DNA of 15,653 bases, taken from NCBI GenBank assembly GCA_003551455.1, contig PUMR01000032.1, positions 1 to 15,653 of the forward strand, read 5' to 3'. Position 1 is the stretch's first letter, and every line of letters starts with the position of its first letter. Made by a program: the position numbers and the translations under genes. The notes beneath the pieces were generated by a model. That model ran no database searches, was not told where the DNA came from, and saw nothing but the letters and a program-made list of their open reading frames with translations. This document shows positions 7,167 through 12,945 of the stretch, in pieces. The stretch comes from Mollicutes bacterium. Its GTDB lineage: Bacteria > Bacillota_I > Bacilli_A > Izemoplasmatales > Izemoplasmataceae.

Positions 7167-7476
7167 TCACTCTGAATGGGGATCGACGGGTGGGTCGGGG
7201 AGAATGGCATGAGATGCCAGCAGTCGCGGATAATAATTGGGGTCGGTCATTGTTGTCCACACATCCGGTAAGTCCAAATCGCACATGTTACCTTCGGCGG
7301 CGGCTCCTTGCATATCCTCCGTTCAAGGCGCGAGTACCACGGTTACCGGTCACATTGGCCTCTTTCATGTACAAATCGTGAATGACAGTGGGGCTGTCGC
7401 TATCGCTAATACCGACATGGCCGAAGCGGCTGACGAGAATCGTTTTATTCGTTTCCCCGTTTGTTTCTTTCCGGTC
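7167..7476 (-). pseudogene. frameshifted 3' remnant of a secreted repeat (GLUG-like) protein
   Basis: Two overlapping minus-strand frames look like pieces of one protein. The first, open from 7476, reads TNKTILVSRFGHVGISDSDS and then IHDLYMKEANVTGNRGT before a stop shortly after 7305. A one-base shift near 7305-7325 moves into a second frame, open from 7313, with DVWTTMTDPNYYPRLLAS and the ending PDPPVDPHSE before TGA at 7169-7167. The first part resembles GLUG-type repeat surface proteins (VIHDL, NVTGN, GT...NGGYA), and the second resembles the W..MTDP..YPRL ending often seen after such repeats. There is no 5' end: the frame begins 23 bases after the LRR lipoprotein stop. Loss of the N-terminus by deletion plus a frameshift is the simplest reading. 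A real 48-residue ORF from the ATG at 7313 is an alternative but has a poorly spaced ribosome site. Confidence 0.55.
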
Positions 7477-7498
7477 TCATCGACACGAGTGAGCGGTC

Positions 7499-9310
7499 TC
7501 ATTCCGCTTCGTGTTCGCTCAAGGGACGGATGTGGTCGGTCATGGCCAGCCATTGCGAATGGGTCTTGTAATCTTCGACCAATTCGTCGGGGACATAGAT
7601 CTCCAGCCCTTCGTTCGTATTGTCGAAAGCGCCGAAGCGCATGGTCACGACGTCGGGATGCAGGATGACGAGGGTCTCGAAATCCGGGGTGTTCGCGAAG
7701 GCCCCCTCTTGGATCTCGCCGATGTTCTCGTGCAAGGTGAGTGTTCGCAAAGCGGAGAACCTGAACATTCTCCAAGGTACATACTCGAGATTCGCCGGAA
7801 GGTCCACCGTCTCGATACCGCTTCTCTTGAAAACACGGGGGCCCATGTTCTCCACCTGGTCGGGAAGGATGACGGTCTCCAGGAGCACGTTTTGGAAAGC
7901 GCCGTCCTCGATGGTGTGCACACCTTCGGGAACGACGATCTCTTTGAGTTTGCCGACCGGTTCGGGAGCCACGTTGTAGAAAGCGCCGCGACGGATGATG
8001 CGCAACGATTCGGGAAGATGGACGTGTTCGAGGTGCAAAGCCCGGCTGAAGGCGAAGGCCCCGATTTCTTCCAGTCCTTCAGGCAGGATGGCTTCTTCGA
8101 TGTTTTCATCCGCCATGAGCACCCAGCCGGCGAAAGTGCCGAAGAACACATACGGTACGTCTGTGCCTTCGTATTTCTCGTTTTGGGAATCGGCGGCGAA
8201 GAACCGGCCGTAATCATCATAGGTGAAATGGACCCATATGCCTACGGCATCCGGGAGGGAGACCCGGGCATTCCCCGACAAGAGGCGCCAGTCGGCGGCG
8301 GGGACATCCGCTTGTGTCTCTCCTTCGGCTCCTTCGAGCCACATGCCCGCAAGATGGATTTCATCATCCTCGGCACCTTGCATGTCCATGTGCAACGCCC
8401 CCGCGAAGCCGGGCTCGATGGCGAAAGTGTGGACACCTGTGGAAGTGACGGTGCCGATCGAGGGGCCGCCGCCGGCAAGGCGGAAGGTGATTTTCGCATC
8501 GGCGGCGATTTTCTCCACGTCGATTGCGAGGGTTCCGCCGGCATAGGCGCTCCAGTCCAAGTCCTTCCCGTTATCGAAATAGGCGGTCCCATAGTCGTGG
8601 GTGATGCGGATTTCCATGATTTGACCTTCATGACAGACCTGGCGGTCGCCTCGGGGCGAAAAGTACAGACACTCGCCCTCGATATTCGCAAGGCTCCCTT
8701 CGACGATATGTTCTTCTACATAGCTGTAGGCGAGATAGAGACCGCTCTCTTCGTCGTAGTCTTCATAGCGGGCGTATTGTTCGATGTCCTCATAGCGGTC
8801 ATAATGACCGAAAGTCTCCAATAGCGGAATGCGGGGCGGAAGGGTCGTGTATCCGTCCGGATCGAGAGCGTCTTTGGAGGCTCTGACAACATAAGCCTCG
8901 TGCACCATGTCCAACCGGAACAGCAGGATCCAGGCCTCCTTCTCTTCGTAGAACCATTCGAATCCACCCTCGTTCAGGCGCAATCGCGCCTCTTCGGGAT
9001 CGAATGCACCTTCATGGAGGGCGATGAGCGCCGCGTTGGCGATGAGGGGGGAATATTCGTCTTCTTCGTCAAGACGCCAGAGCACATGGTCGGCGTCTTG
9101 GTCGATCTCGCCCGGCCGTTCTTCTCCGGGTTCGCTCAAAAGCGCGAGATCGAGCACCTTGAGCCAATCATCCCCTTCATCGATGCGACTGGCGAGGTGA
9201 CCCTCTTTCTCTTCGACATAGACGCCGAAGTCGTCGTCGGTGCGACGGCAGGCAAATAGGGAGAAAACAAGAAACAGCACCATGACCATAAGACCCAGTG
9301 ACCTTTTCAC
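7499..9310 (-). CDS. BspA-type leucine-rich repeat lipoprotein
   Basis: This 603-residue protein starts with GTG at 9310, seven bases after AGGAGGT; the overlapping ATG is out of frame. A signal peptide with lipobox-like FSLFAC places the lipidated Cys at residue 21. Residues 22-220 are acidic and unassigned. Residues about 225-325 form a beta-rich segment (YGTAYFDNGKDLDW, ITFRLAGGGPSIG, IHLAGMWLEG) that could be a carbohydrate-binding-like sandwich; this is inference. Residues 403-585 are LRR_5/BspA repeats: PEGLEEIGAFAF, PEGVHTIEDGAF, GEIQEGAF, and the typical capping end LEIYVPDELVEDYKTHSQW. Such proteins are surface-exposed and mediate binding to host, matrix or neighbouring cells. No clear promoter was found in the 110 bases upstream. 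A decayed surface-protein remnant follows it before the shared terminator. Confidence 0.9.
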   Translation of the reverse strand: MKRSLGLMVMVLFLVFSLFACRRTDDDFGVYVEEKEGHLASRIDEGDDWLKVLDLALLSEPGEERPGEIDQDADHVLWRLDEEDEYSPLIANAALIALHEGAFDPEEARLRLNEGGFEWFYEEKEAWILLFRLDMVHEAYVVRASKDALDPDGYTTLPPRIPLLETFGHYDRYEDIEQYARYEDYDEESGLYLAYSYVEEHIVEGSLANIEGECLYFSPRGDRQVCHEGQIMEIRITHDYGTAYFDNGKDLDWSAYAGGTLAIDVEKIAADAKITFRLAGGGPSIGTVTSTGVHTFAIEPGFAGALHMDMQGAEDDEIHLAGMWLEGAEGETQADVPAADWRLLSGNARVSLPDAVGIWVHFTYDDYGRFFAADSQNEKYEGTDVPYVFFGTFAGWVLMADENIEEAILPEGLEEIGAFAFSRALHLEHVHLPESLRIIRRGAFYNVAPEPVGKLKEIVVPEGVHTIEDGAFQNVLLETVILPDQVENMGPRVFKRSGIETVDLPANLEYVPWRMFRFSALRTLTLHENIGEIQEGAFANTPDFETLVILHPDVVTMRFGAFDNTNEGLEIYVPDELVEDYKTHSQWLAMTDHIRPLSEHEAE

Positions 9311-9428
9311 ATTGACTACCTCCTCGTTTGTGTTCTTACACTTTCACCATGATGATGGCAGGCTTCCTGAATCAAGAGACCGGTTCCATCATGAAAGTCC
9401 TTGTCCGATCGCTCGCAAGGAGACACCT

Positions 9429-9536
9429 ATGGACCTGTTCACGCTCGGGCAGACCTTCCGGGATGGAAAATCCCCCTGGGACGAGGTCGGCGCGCCCTTC
9501 CGCGATGGTCGTACTTTCAACGTTTCGATGATGTAG
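9429..9536 (+). CDS. possible 35-residue small protein or N-terminal gene fragment
   Basis: An ATG at 9429 sits five bases after a strong ribosome site AAGGAGA (9417-9423) and opens 35 codons ending in TAG. The peptide begins MDLFTLGQTFRDGKSPWDE and ends GRTFNVSMM, with an internal near-repeat TFRDGKSPWDEV / PFRDGRTFNV. Codon choice (third-position G/C, as in CAG ACC TTC, GAG GTC GGC GCG CCC TTC CGC) resembles the real genes here. I cannot identify it. It may be a genuine small protein, the N-terminal stump of a lost gene, or chance. The rest of the gap on either side (9311-9428 and 9537-9618) shows no other gene. Confidence 0.35.
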   Translation: MDLFTLGQTFRDGKSPWDEVGAPFRDGRTFNVSMM

Positions 9537-9618
9537 TGGATTCGTCGATTGCATCTGTTCTCTCCCATACTACCAAGAGGAGCCCCGGGTGAAAAGCGCG
9601 GATATGTCGTAGGTTGTC

Positions 9619-9667
9619 AAAAAGCAACGGTTCCCATTCTCAAAAAAGGATGGGTCTCTCGATCGTT
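9619..9667 (-). terminator. possible terminator of the 58-residue membrane protein gene
   Basis: On the minus strand CCCAT/ATGGG (9654-9650 with 9637-9633) is nested inside AACG/CGTT (9667-9664 with 9629-9626). A GCTTTTTG tail follows, from five A at 9619-9623. The outer arm overlaps the stop codon. The loops are large, so confidence is moderate at best. Confidence 0.4.
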
Positions 9668-9842
9668 AAAACGGCGGCTTATGATAGTCCTCACCCTTGA
9701 TTTTCGCTTTGAGGCGGGCGATGAGGTTCCAGATGTATTTCACGACATATTGGAACAAGACGACGGCGACGCCGATGAGGATGTAGATGGCGAAGACATC
9801 CCGGACTTGCGGGCTGAAAACGGAAAGGAAAAGCGAAAGCAT
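9666..9842 (-). CDS. small single-pass membrane protein of unknown function
   Basis: This 58-residue protein starts MLSLFLSVFSPQVRDVFAIY, has one strong hydrophobic helix (about residues 16-36, including ILIGVAVVLFQYVV), and ends in a basic amphipathic tail (RLKAKIKG then EDYHKPPF). ATG 9842 is chosen because AGTAGGTGA lies just upstream; an in-frame ATG at 9896 would add 18 residues but has no ribosome site. A near-consensus promoter precedes it, so strong expression is expected. The layout (short outside, helix, positive cytoplasmic tail) resembles small membrane regulators or toxin-like peptides, but I recognise no family and see no antisense partner. Confidence 0.65.
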   Translation of the reverse strand: MLSLFLSVFSPQVRDVFAIYILIGVAVVLFQYVVKYIWNLIARLKAKIKGEDYHKPPF

Positions 9843-9896
9843 GGCATCACCTACTCGTCTTTTGGTTTCTTCGGGACCTGGAGCGAACGCTATCAT

Positions 9897-9990
9897 GGTT
9901 GTTCAATTTGATTATACAATATTATTTATATTATTTCAATTATTTATTTTCATTTTTCTACATTATTTTTCAAGTTTTTCATTACAGATT
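9897..9990. other. AT-rich island in a GC-richer neighbourhood
   Basis: About 90 bases are almost entirely A and T, in sharp contrast with the flanking GC-rich genes. It carries the promoter of the 58-residue protein at its left edge and no gene. From 9990 to 10101 I see nothing interpretable. An upstream-activating AT tract for the promoter is plausible. Confidence 0.6.
9911..9939 (-). promoter_or_regulatory. near-consensus promoter of the 58-residue membrane protein gene
   Basis: On the minus strand TTGAAA (9939-9934), exactly 17 bases, then TATAAT (9916-9911). It sits within the AT-rich island. The predicted leader is about 60 bases. Confidence 0.75.
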
Positions 9991-10101
9991 ACAGAGGGCG
10001 CAGGCGCGCAATCTTCCCTTTTTGTGCCGATTCATATGCATAAAAAAGCAACCCGGTCACTCATTCCTTCCCTCGCGCGATAGGAGACATGTCTTGACGA
10101 A

Positions 10102-10129
10102 CAGGAGCCCAAAAGCAGGAGCCCAAAAG
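10102..10129. repeat. perfect 14-base tandem duplication
   Basis: CAGGAGCCCAAAAG occurs twice back to back at 10102-10115 and 10116-10129, just beyond the terminator tail of the 250-residue protein gene. It is probably a replication-slippage product in noncoding DNA. Confidence 0.9.
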
Positions 10130-10164
10130 ACAAAGAAGAATGCCCCGGATCAGTCCGGAACACT
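10128..10164 (-). terminator. rho-independent terminator of the 250-residue protein gene
   Basis: On the minus strand AGTGTTCCGGA (10164-10154) pairs with TCCGGGGCATT (10149-10139) around CTGA. The stem has 11 pairs, including three G-T, and is followed by the T-rich CTTCTTTGTCTTTT. It is about 60 bases after the stop at 10225. Confidence 0.65.
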
Positions 10165-10224
10165 CCTCTCGTCTCTTCCTTCCTTCTATGCGGCGGTGCG
10201 GGTTTCGGTACCGGGTATCTTATC

Positions 10225-10977
10225 TCAGCGCGGATAGAGGTCGCCGGTCTCGTCGGTGTCGATCATGGCCCGGCGGTTGCGCTGTCTGACCATGAGGTCG
10301 TGATAGCGTTCGGGGTCGGCGCTGATGGCTTGGACCATGCTTTCGACATACCCTTCGAAGTCCGTCTCGCAAAAGCCCTCTTCACACTGTTGGGTATGGA
10401 GGGCGAAGAGCCTGTCACCGGTCGTGGCGAGATGTTTCTCCTTGGCGTGGAGGTAGAAATACAGATGTTCATTGAGTTCGGGCACGAAACGGACGGCCAG
10501 GCGTTCGGGATCCTTCTTGCGCAATACGACGCCTTCTTCTTTTTCGATGCGGAATTTCACGATCGGATACATCGTGCGTTTGAGCACTTCTTGCAGATGC
10601 GGGGGAAGATCCGCTTTTTCGATGACGAGCAGCGAATGGAAATCGACACGCATGTCGTCTTCCGAGCCGTCCTGGTGGCGGTCGGCTTCCCTTCTCGCGG
10701 TCTGCCATTCTTCCACCGGGAAGGCCTTCACCTTCTCGGTGTGGGCGGCGACGTCTTCTTCCTTGTGCTTGCCGGGCACGGGGAAGTCGAGCCGCTCGAT
10801 GATGATGGAGGCGGCCGGTCGCCATTCCTTCCGCTCGGTCTCGTCGTAGATGTGGGGGTCGCCCGCGCTCTTTTCGAAACGCCGGTCGAAAAGGGTGCCG
10901 TCTTCGTGGATTTCCAGATAGTTGAAACCCTCTTCGTCGTGGTTGTATCGTTGCCAGTGGACCATTCTCTTTTCCAT
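10225..10977 (-). CDS. cytoplasmic hypothetical protein, 250 residues
   Basis: The ATG at 10977 follows AGGAGGAAAACC and a good promoter, so the longer open frame upstream (34 more codons) is not used. The protein begins MEKRMVHWQRYNHDEEGFNY and has no signal peptide or membrane helix. It is rich in Glu, Asp, Arg and His, and mixes beta-like segments (MYPIVKFRIEKEEGVVLRKK, LNEHLYFYLHAKEKHLA) with charged helices. A CEEGFC pair of cysteines lies near residue 200. The C-terminus (YHDLMVRQRNRRAMIDTDE) is helical. I recognise no family or catalytic motif. It is transcribed alone between its own promoter and terminator, next to a flavin reductase-like gene, which gives little functional hint. Confidence 0.8.
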   Translation of the reverse strand: MEKRMVHWQRYNHDEEGFNYLEIHEDGTLFDRRFEKSAGDPHIYDETERKEWRPAASIIIERLDFPVPGKHKEEDVAAHTEKVKAFPVEEWQTARREADRHQDGSEDDMRVDFHSLLVIEKADLPPHLQEVLKRTMYPIVKFRIEKEEGVVLRKKDPERLAVRFVPELNEHLYFYLHAKEKHLATTGDRLFALHTQQCEEGFCETDFEGYVESMVQAISADPERYHDLMVRQRNRRAMIDTDETGDLYPR

Positions 10978-11005
10978 GGTTTTCCTCCTGATAGGTTCTA
11001 AGGAT

Positions 11006-11034
11006 ATTGTAGCATTGCGCTTACAGGGCGGCAA
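11006..11034 (-). promoter_or_regulatory. promoter of the 250-residue protein gene
   Basis: On the minus strand TTGCCG (11034-11029), a 17-base spacer and TACAAT (11011-11006), with an extended -10 TGC directly before the hexamer. The leader to ATG 10977 is about 25 bases and contains AGGAGG. Confidence 0.7.
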
Positions 11035-11115
11035 TCGATGTGCCCCGCGAAGTGGCGTCGTCACGAAAGGGGCTGTCATTGCTCTCGTTTTCCTTCTTCT
11101 GCGCCGGCTTCGGGC

Positions 11116-11976
11116 TCATCTTTCGAAGAGGCGGCGGAGACGGGCCGTCAGCTCCGTCTTTATGGTCTTGTCGGCGCGGTCTTTCGCGAAGGCCTCTTGC
11201 AAACGGATGATCCCTTCCGCTTCTTCAGGGGTGATCTTCCCCCGTTCTTGTTCGCTCGCGATGAAGTGTTCAAAGGTCCCGATCCACTCCCCCGCACTGC
11301 CGAAATCGTCGCCCTCGGTGTAAAGGGCCGACTTGTCGAGTTCACCGTATTGCAGCCGGGTGTCGCCTTTCTTTGTCTTGGCGATGTTCACCTCGAAGAG
11401 CGGATCGATGTGGGCGATGCCGCGGCCGTCGACGTCTTTCTCGACGAGCTCCTCGTCGACGCTCACGCCGAGGACCTTGGCCACATAGAGCATGTAGTAT
11501 GTGCCGAGCTCGATGCGTTCTTCAATCCGGCATTCGATGTTCACCGGACACTCGCGGATGGAAGGCACATCGATATGGCGGGAGGGGAAGGTGGAAAGAC
11601 CCGCGACGTCCAGTTCGCTGATCCCTCTCGGGAAGGGGAGGTTGGCGATGATGCTCTCGCGCATGAGGTCTTTGCCGATGTAGCTCACGACCACCTCGTC
11701 GTCAGTGGCCAGATTGACGAAGCCGTCCCGCGCTTTGTGGCGGTTGCCTTCATCGGCGATGTCTTTTCGGCTCAGACTGAAGGTGAGATAGAACTCCGCC
11801 GGGGTTCCTTCCCGGGGGAGATTGGCCGCATTGCAGGTGCCGAGGGTCGCCGGGGTCGCGTTCACGTTGCCGAACTCGTCCTTCGTCGTCACAAAGTAGG
11901 CGATCTGCGGGGGTTGGATGAAACGGTAGTTGAAAAAGACTTCCGGGTCGGAAAGGTCGAAACGTTTTTTCTTCAT
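11116..11976 (-). CDS. flavin reductase-like (FMN-binding split-barrel) protein with C-terminal extension
   Basis: This 286-residue protein has a flavin reductase-like domain (PF01613, DIM6/NTAB group) at about 18-180. QPPQIAYFVTTKDEFGNVNATP forms the opening barrel strands, DLMRESIIANLPFP the middle, and the family pattern ELDVAGLSTFPSRH then ECPVNIECRIEERIELGTYY follows. These proteins bind FMN and often act as reductases or flavin-dependent partners. After the barrel comes a roughly 100-residue extension, ending in a charged helical region (about 235-286, GEWIGTFEHFIASEQERGK, AEGIIRLQEAFAKDRADKT). That is longer than the usual 190-210 residues of the family and has no recognised domain. 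ATG 11976 follows GAGGAGG; the open frame upstream lacks a ribosome site. It lies about 120 bases after the uridine kinase terminator, and I could not locate a convincing promoter. Confidence 0.85.
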   Translation of the reverse strand: MKKKRFDLSDPEVFFNYRFIQPPQIAYFVTTKDEFGNVNATPATLGTCNAANLPREGTPAEFYLTFSLSRKDIADEGNRHKARDGFVNLATDDEVVVSYIGKDLMRESIIANLPFPRGISELDVAGLSTFPSRHIDVPSIRECPVNIECRIEERIELGTYYMLYVAKVLGVSVDEELVEKDVDGRGIAHIDPLFEVNIAKTKKGDTRLQYGELDKSALYTEGDDFGSAGEWIGTFEHFIASEQERGKITPEEAEGIIRLQEAFAKDRADKTIKTELTARLRRLFER

Positions 11977-12081
11977 GGCGGCCTCCTCGTTTGCTGGGTC
12001 GGTCCAATATGTCGGACTTCCCGGGTGTGGCGGCGGATACGCTTGCTGATGGCACAAGACGACGATGGTCTTGCGGTGCGG

Positions 12082-12110
12082 AAAAAAGAAAAGCGCTCAG
12101 GAAGGAGCGC
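12082..12110 (-). terminator. terminator overlapping the uridine kinase stop codon
   Basis: On the minus strand GCGCTC (12110-12105) pairs with GAGCGC (12098-12093) around CTTCCT, followed by TTTTCTTTTTTC. The TGA stop (12099-12097) lies within the hairpin, at the loop/descending-arm junction, so the last codons of the gene encode part of its own terminator. Confidence 0.85.
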
Positions 12111-12729
12111 CGTTCTCGCCGAGGTATTGGCGGATTTTTGTCACGATGAGGTCGACGGCGATGTCGTGGCTGCGGTCGTTGGGGATGATGACGTCGGCAT
12201 GGCGCTTGGTCGGTTTGATGAACCGGTGGAACATCGGCTTCACCGTCTTCGTGTATTGTTCGATGACGCTCTCCAAGGAGCGTTTGCGCTCCTCCATGTC
12301 GCGTTTCAAGCGGCGGATGAAGCGGATGTCGTCGTCGAGCTCGACATAGATGTTCATGTCGGAGAGGTTGCGGATGTGTTCGTTCTCGAGGATGAGGATC
12401 CCCTCGACGATGATGACGGAGCGCGGGTGCACCTCTTCCGTCTTTGCCGAGCGGGTGTAGTTCACGAAATCATAGATCGGCTTCTCGATGCTCTCCCCCT
12501 TGAGCAAGCGGGAGAGATGCTCATACAACAAGTCGTTGTCCAAGGACTTGGGGTGGTCGTAATTGGTCTTTCTGCGCTTTTCCATGGAGATGTCGCTCTG
12601 GTCGTGGTAGTAGTCGTCGTGGTTGATGATGAGCACATCGGCCAAGCCGGCCTTGGCGACGATCTTTTGCACGACGGTGCTCTTGCCCGAGGCCGAGCCG
12701 CCGGCCACCAAAAAGAGTAGGGGTCGCAT
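12097..12729 (-). CDS. udk: uridine kinase
   Basis: This 210-residue cytosolic P-loop kinase phosphorylates uridine and cytidine in pyrimidine salvage. The start MRPLLFLVAGGSASGKST contains the Walker A motif (GGSASGKST, residues 10-18). LIINHDDYYHD gives the conserved Asp/Tyr substrate segment, followed by NYDHPKSLDND and YDFVNYTR. VIIVEGILIL is the Walker B-like strand, FIRRLKRDMEER the lid, and FIKPTKRHADVIIPND the family's C-terminal signature. The length is normal for bacterial Udk. ATG 12729 follows AAGGAGG by about seven bases. A promoter at 12833-12861 gives a leader of about 97 bases with a hairpin, and the terminator begins inside the gene. Confidence 0.95.
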   Translation of the reverse strand: MRPLLFLVAGGSASGKSTVVQKIVAKAGLADVLIINHDDYYHDQSDISMEKRRKTNYDHPKSLDNDLLYEHLSRLLKGESIEKPIYDFVNYTRSAKTEEVHPRSVIIVEGILILENEHIRNLSDMNIYVELDDDIRFIRRLKRDMEERKRSLESVIEQYTKTVKPMFHRFIKPTKRHADVIIPNDRSHDIAVDLIVTKIRQYLGENGAPS

Positions 12730-12798
12730 AGGATGCCTCCTTGGCGTCTTTTGTCGGTTTTGTTGTCATAGAAAAGAGCGGGAAAAGCCATTCTTTAG

Positions 12799-12824
12799 AC
12801 AGGTTGACACCTGCCTGTTTTTTT
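12799..12824. other. hairpin with T-run in the uridine kinase leader
   Basis: CAGGT-TGAC-ACCTG (12800-12813) is a perfect hairpin, and ACAGG/CCTGT (12799-12803 with 12814-12818) is an alternative longer one. Seven T follow at 12818-12824 on the plus strand. Read plus, it has terminator geometry, but I see no plus-strand gene before it. Read minus, it sits at the 5' end of the uridine kinase leader RNA and could shape or stabilise it. Confidence 0.5.
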
Positions 12825-12832
12825 ATGGGCAC

Positions 12833-12861
12833 ATTATCTCATAAAACCGACCGGACCACAA
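12833..12861 (-). promoter_or_regulatory. probable promoter of uridine kinase
   Basis: On the minus strand TTGTGG (12861-12856), a 17-base spacer and GATAAT (12838-12833). Transcription would begin near 12826, immediately before the leader hairpin. Confidence 0.5.
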
Positions 12862-12876
12862 CGAACAATGTGCAAG

Positions 12877-12928
12877 GGAAAAGGATCCCGGAGCAATAGA
12901 CCCGGAACCATAGTGGCTTCCCCCGGGA
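12877..12928 (-). terminator. two-stage terminator after the repeat lipoprotein gene
   Basis: On the minus strand an outer stem TCCCGG/CCGGGA (12928-12923 with 12891-12886) encloses an inner hairpin GGAAGCCA-CTA-TGGTTCC (12921-12904) with one bulged base. TCCTTTTCCC follows. It lies about 20 bases after the stop at 12946. The T-run is short, hence moderate confidence. Confidence 0.45.
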
Positions 12929-12945
12929 CTTGAAGACCCGAAACA

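Noticed and set aside
7511..8824. 437-codon plus-strand open frame opposite the LRR lipoprotein
   Set aside because: The minus strand has a signal peptide, lipobox and LRR motifs; the plus frame has no start signals.
10978..11079. 34-codon N-terminal extension of the 250-residue protein
   Set aside because: The extension spans that gene's own promoter; AGGAGG and correct spacing identify ATG 10977.
11038..12720. 560-codon plus-strand open frame
   Set aside because: It runs antisense across uridine kinase and the flavin reductase-like gene, has no ribosome site and has low-plausibility composition; GC-rich genes with few antisense stops create it.
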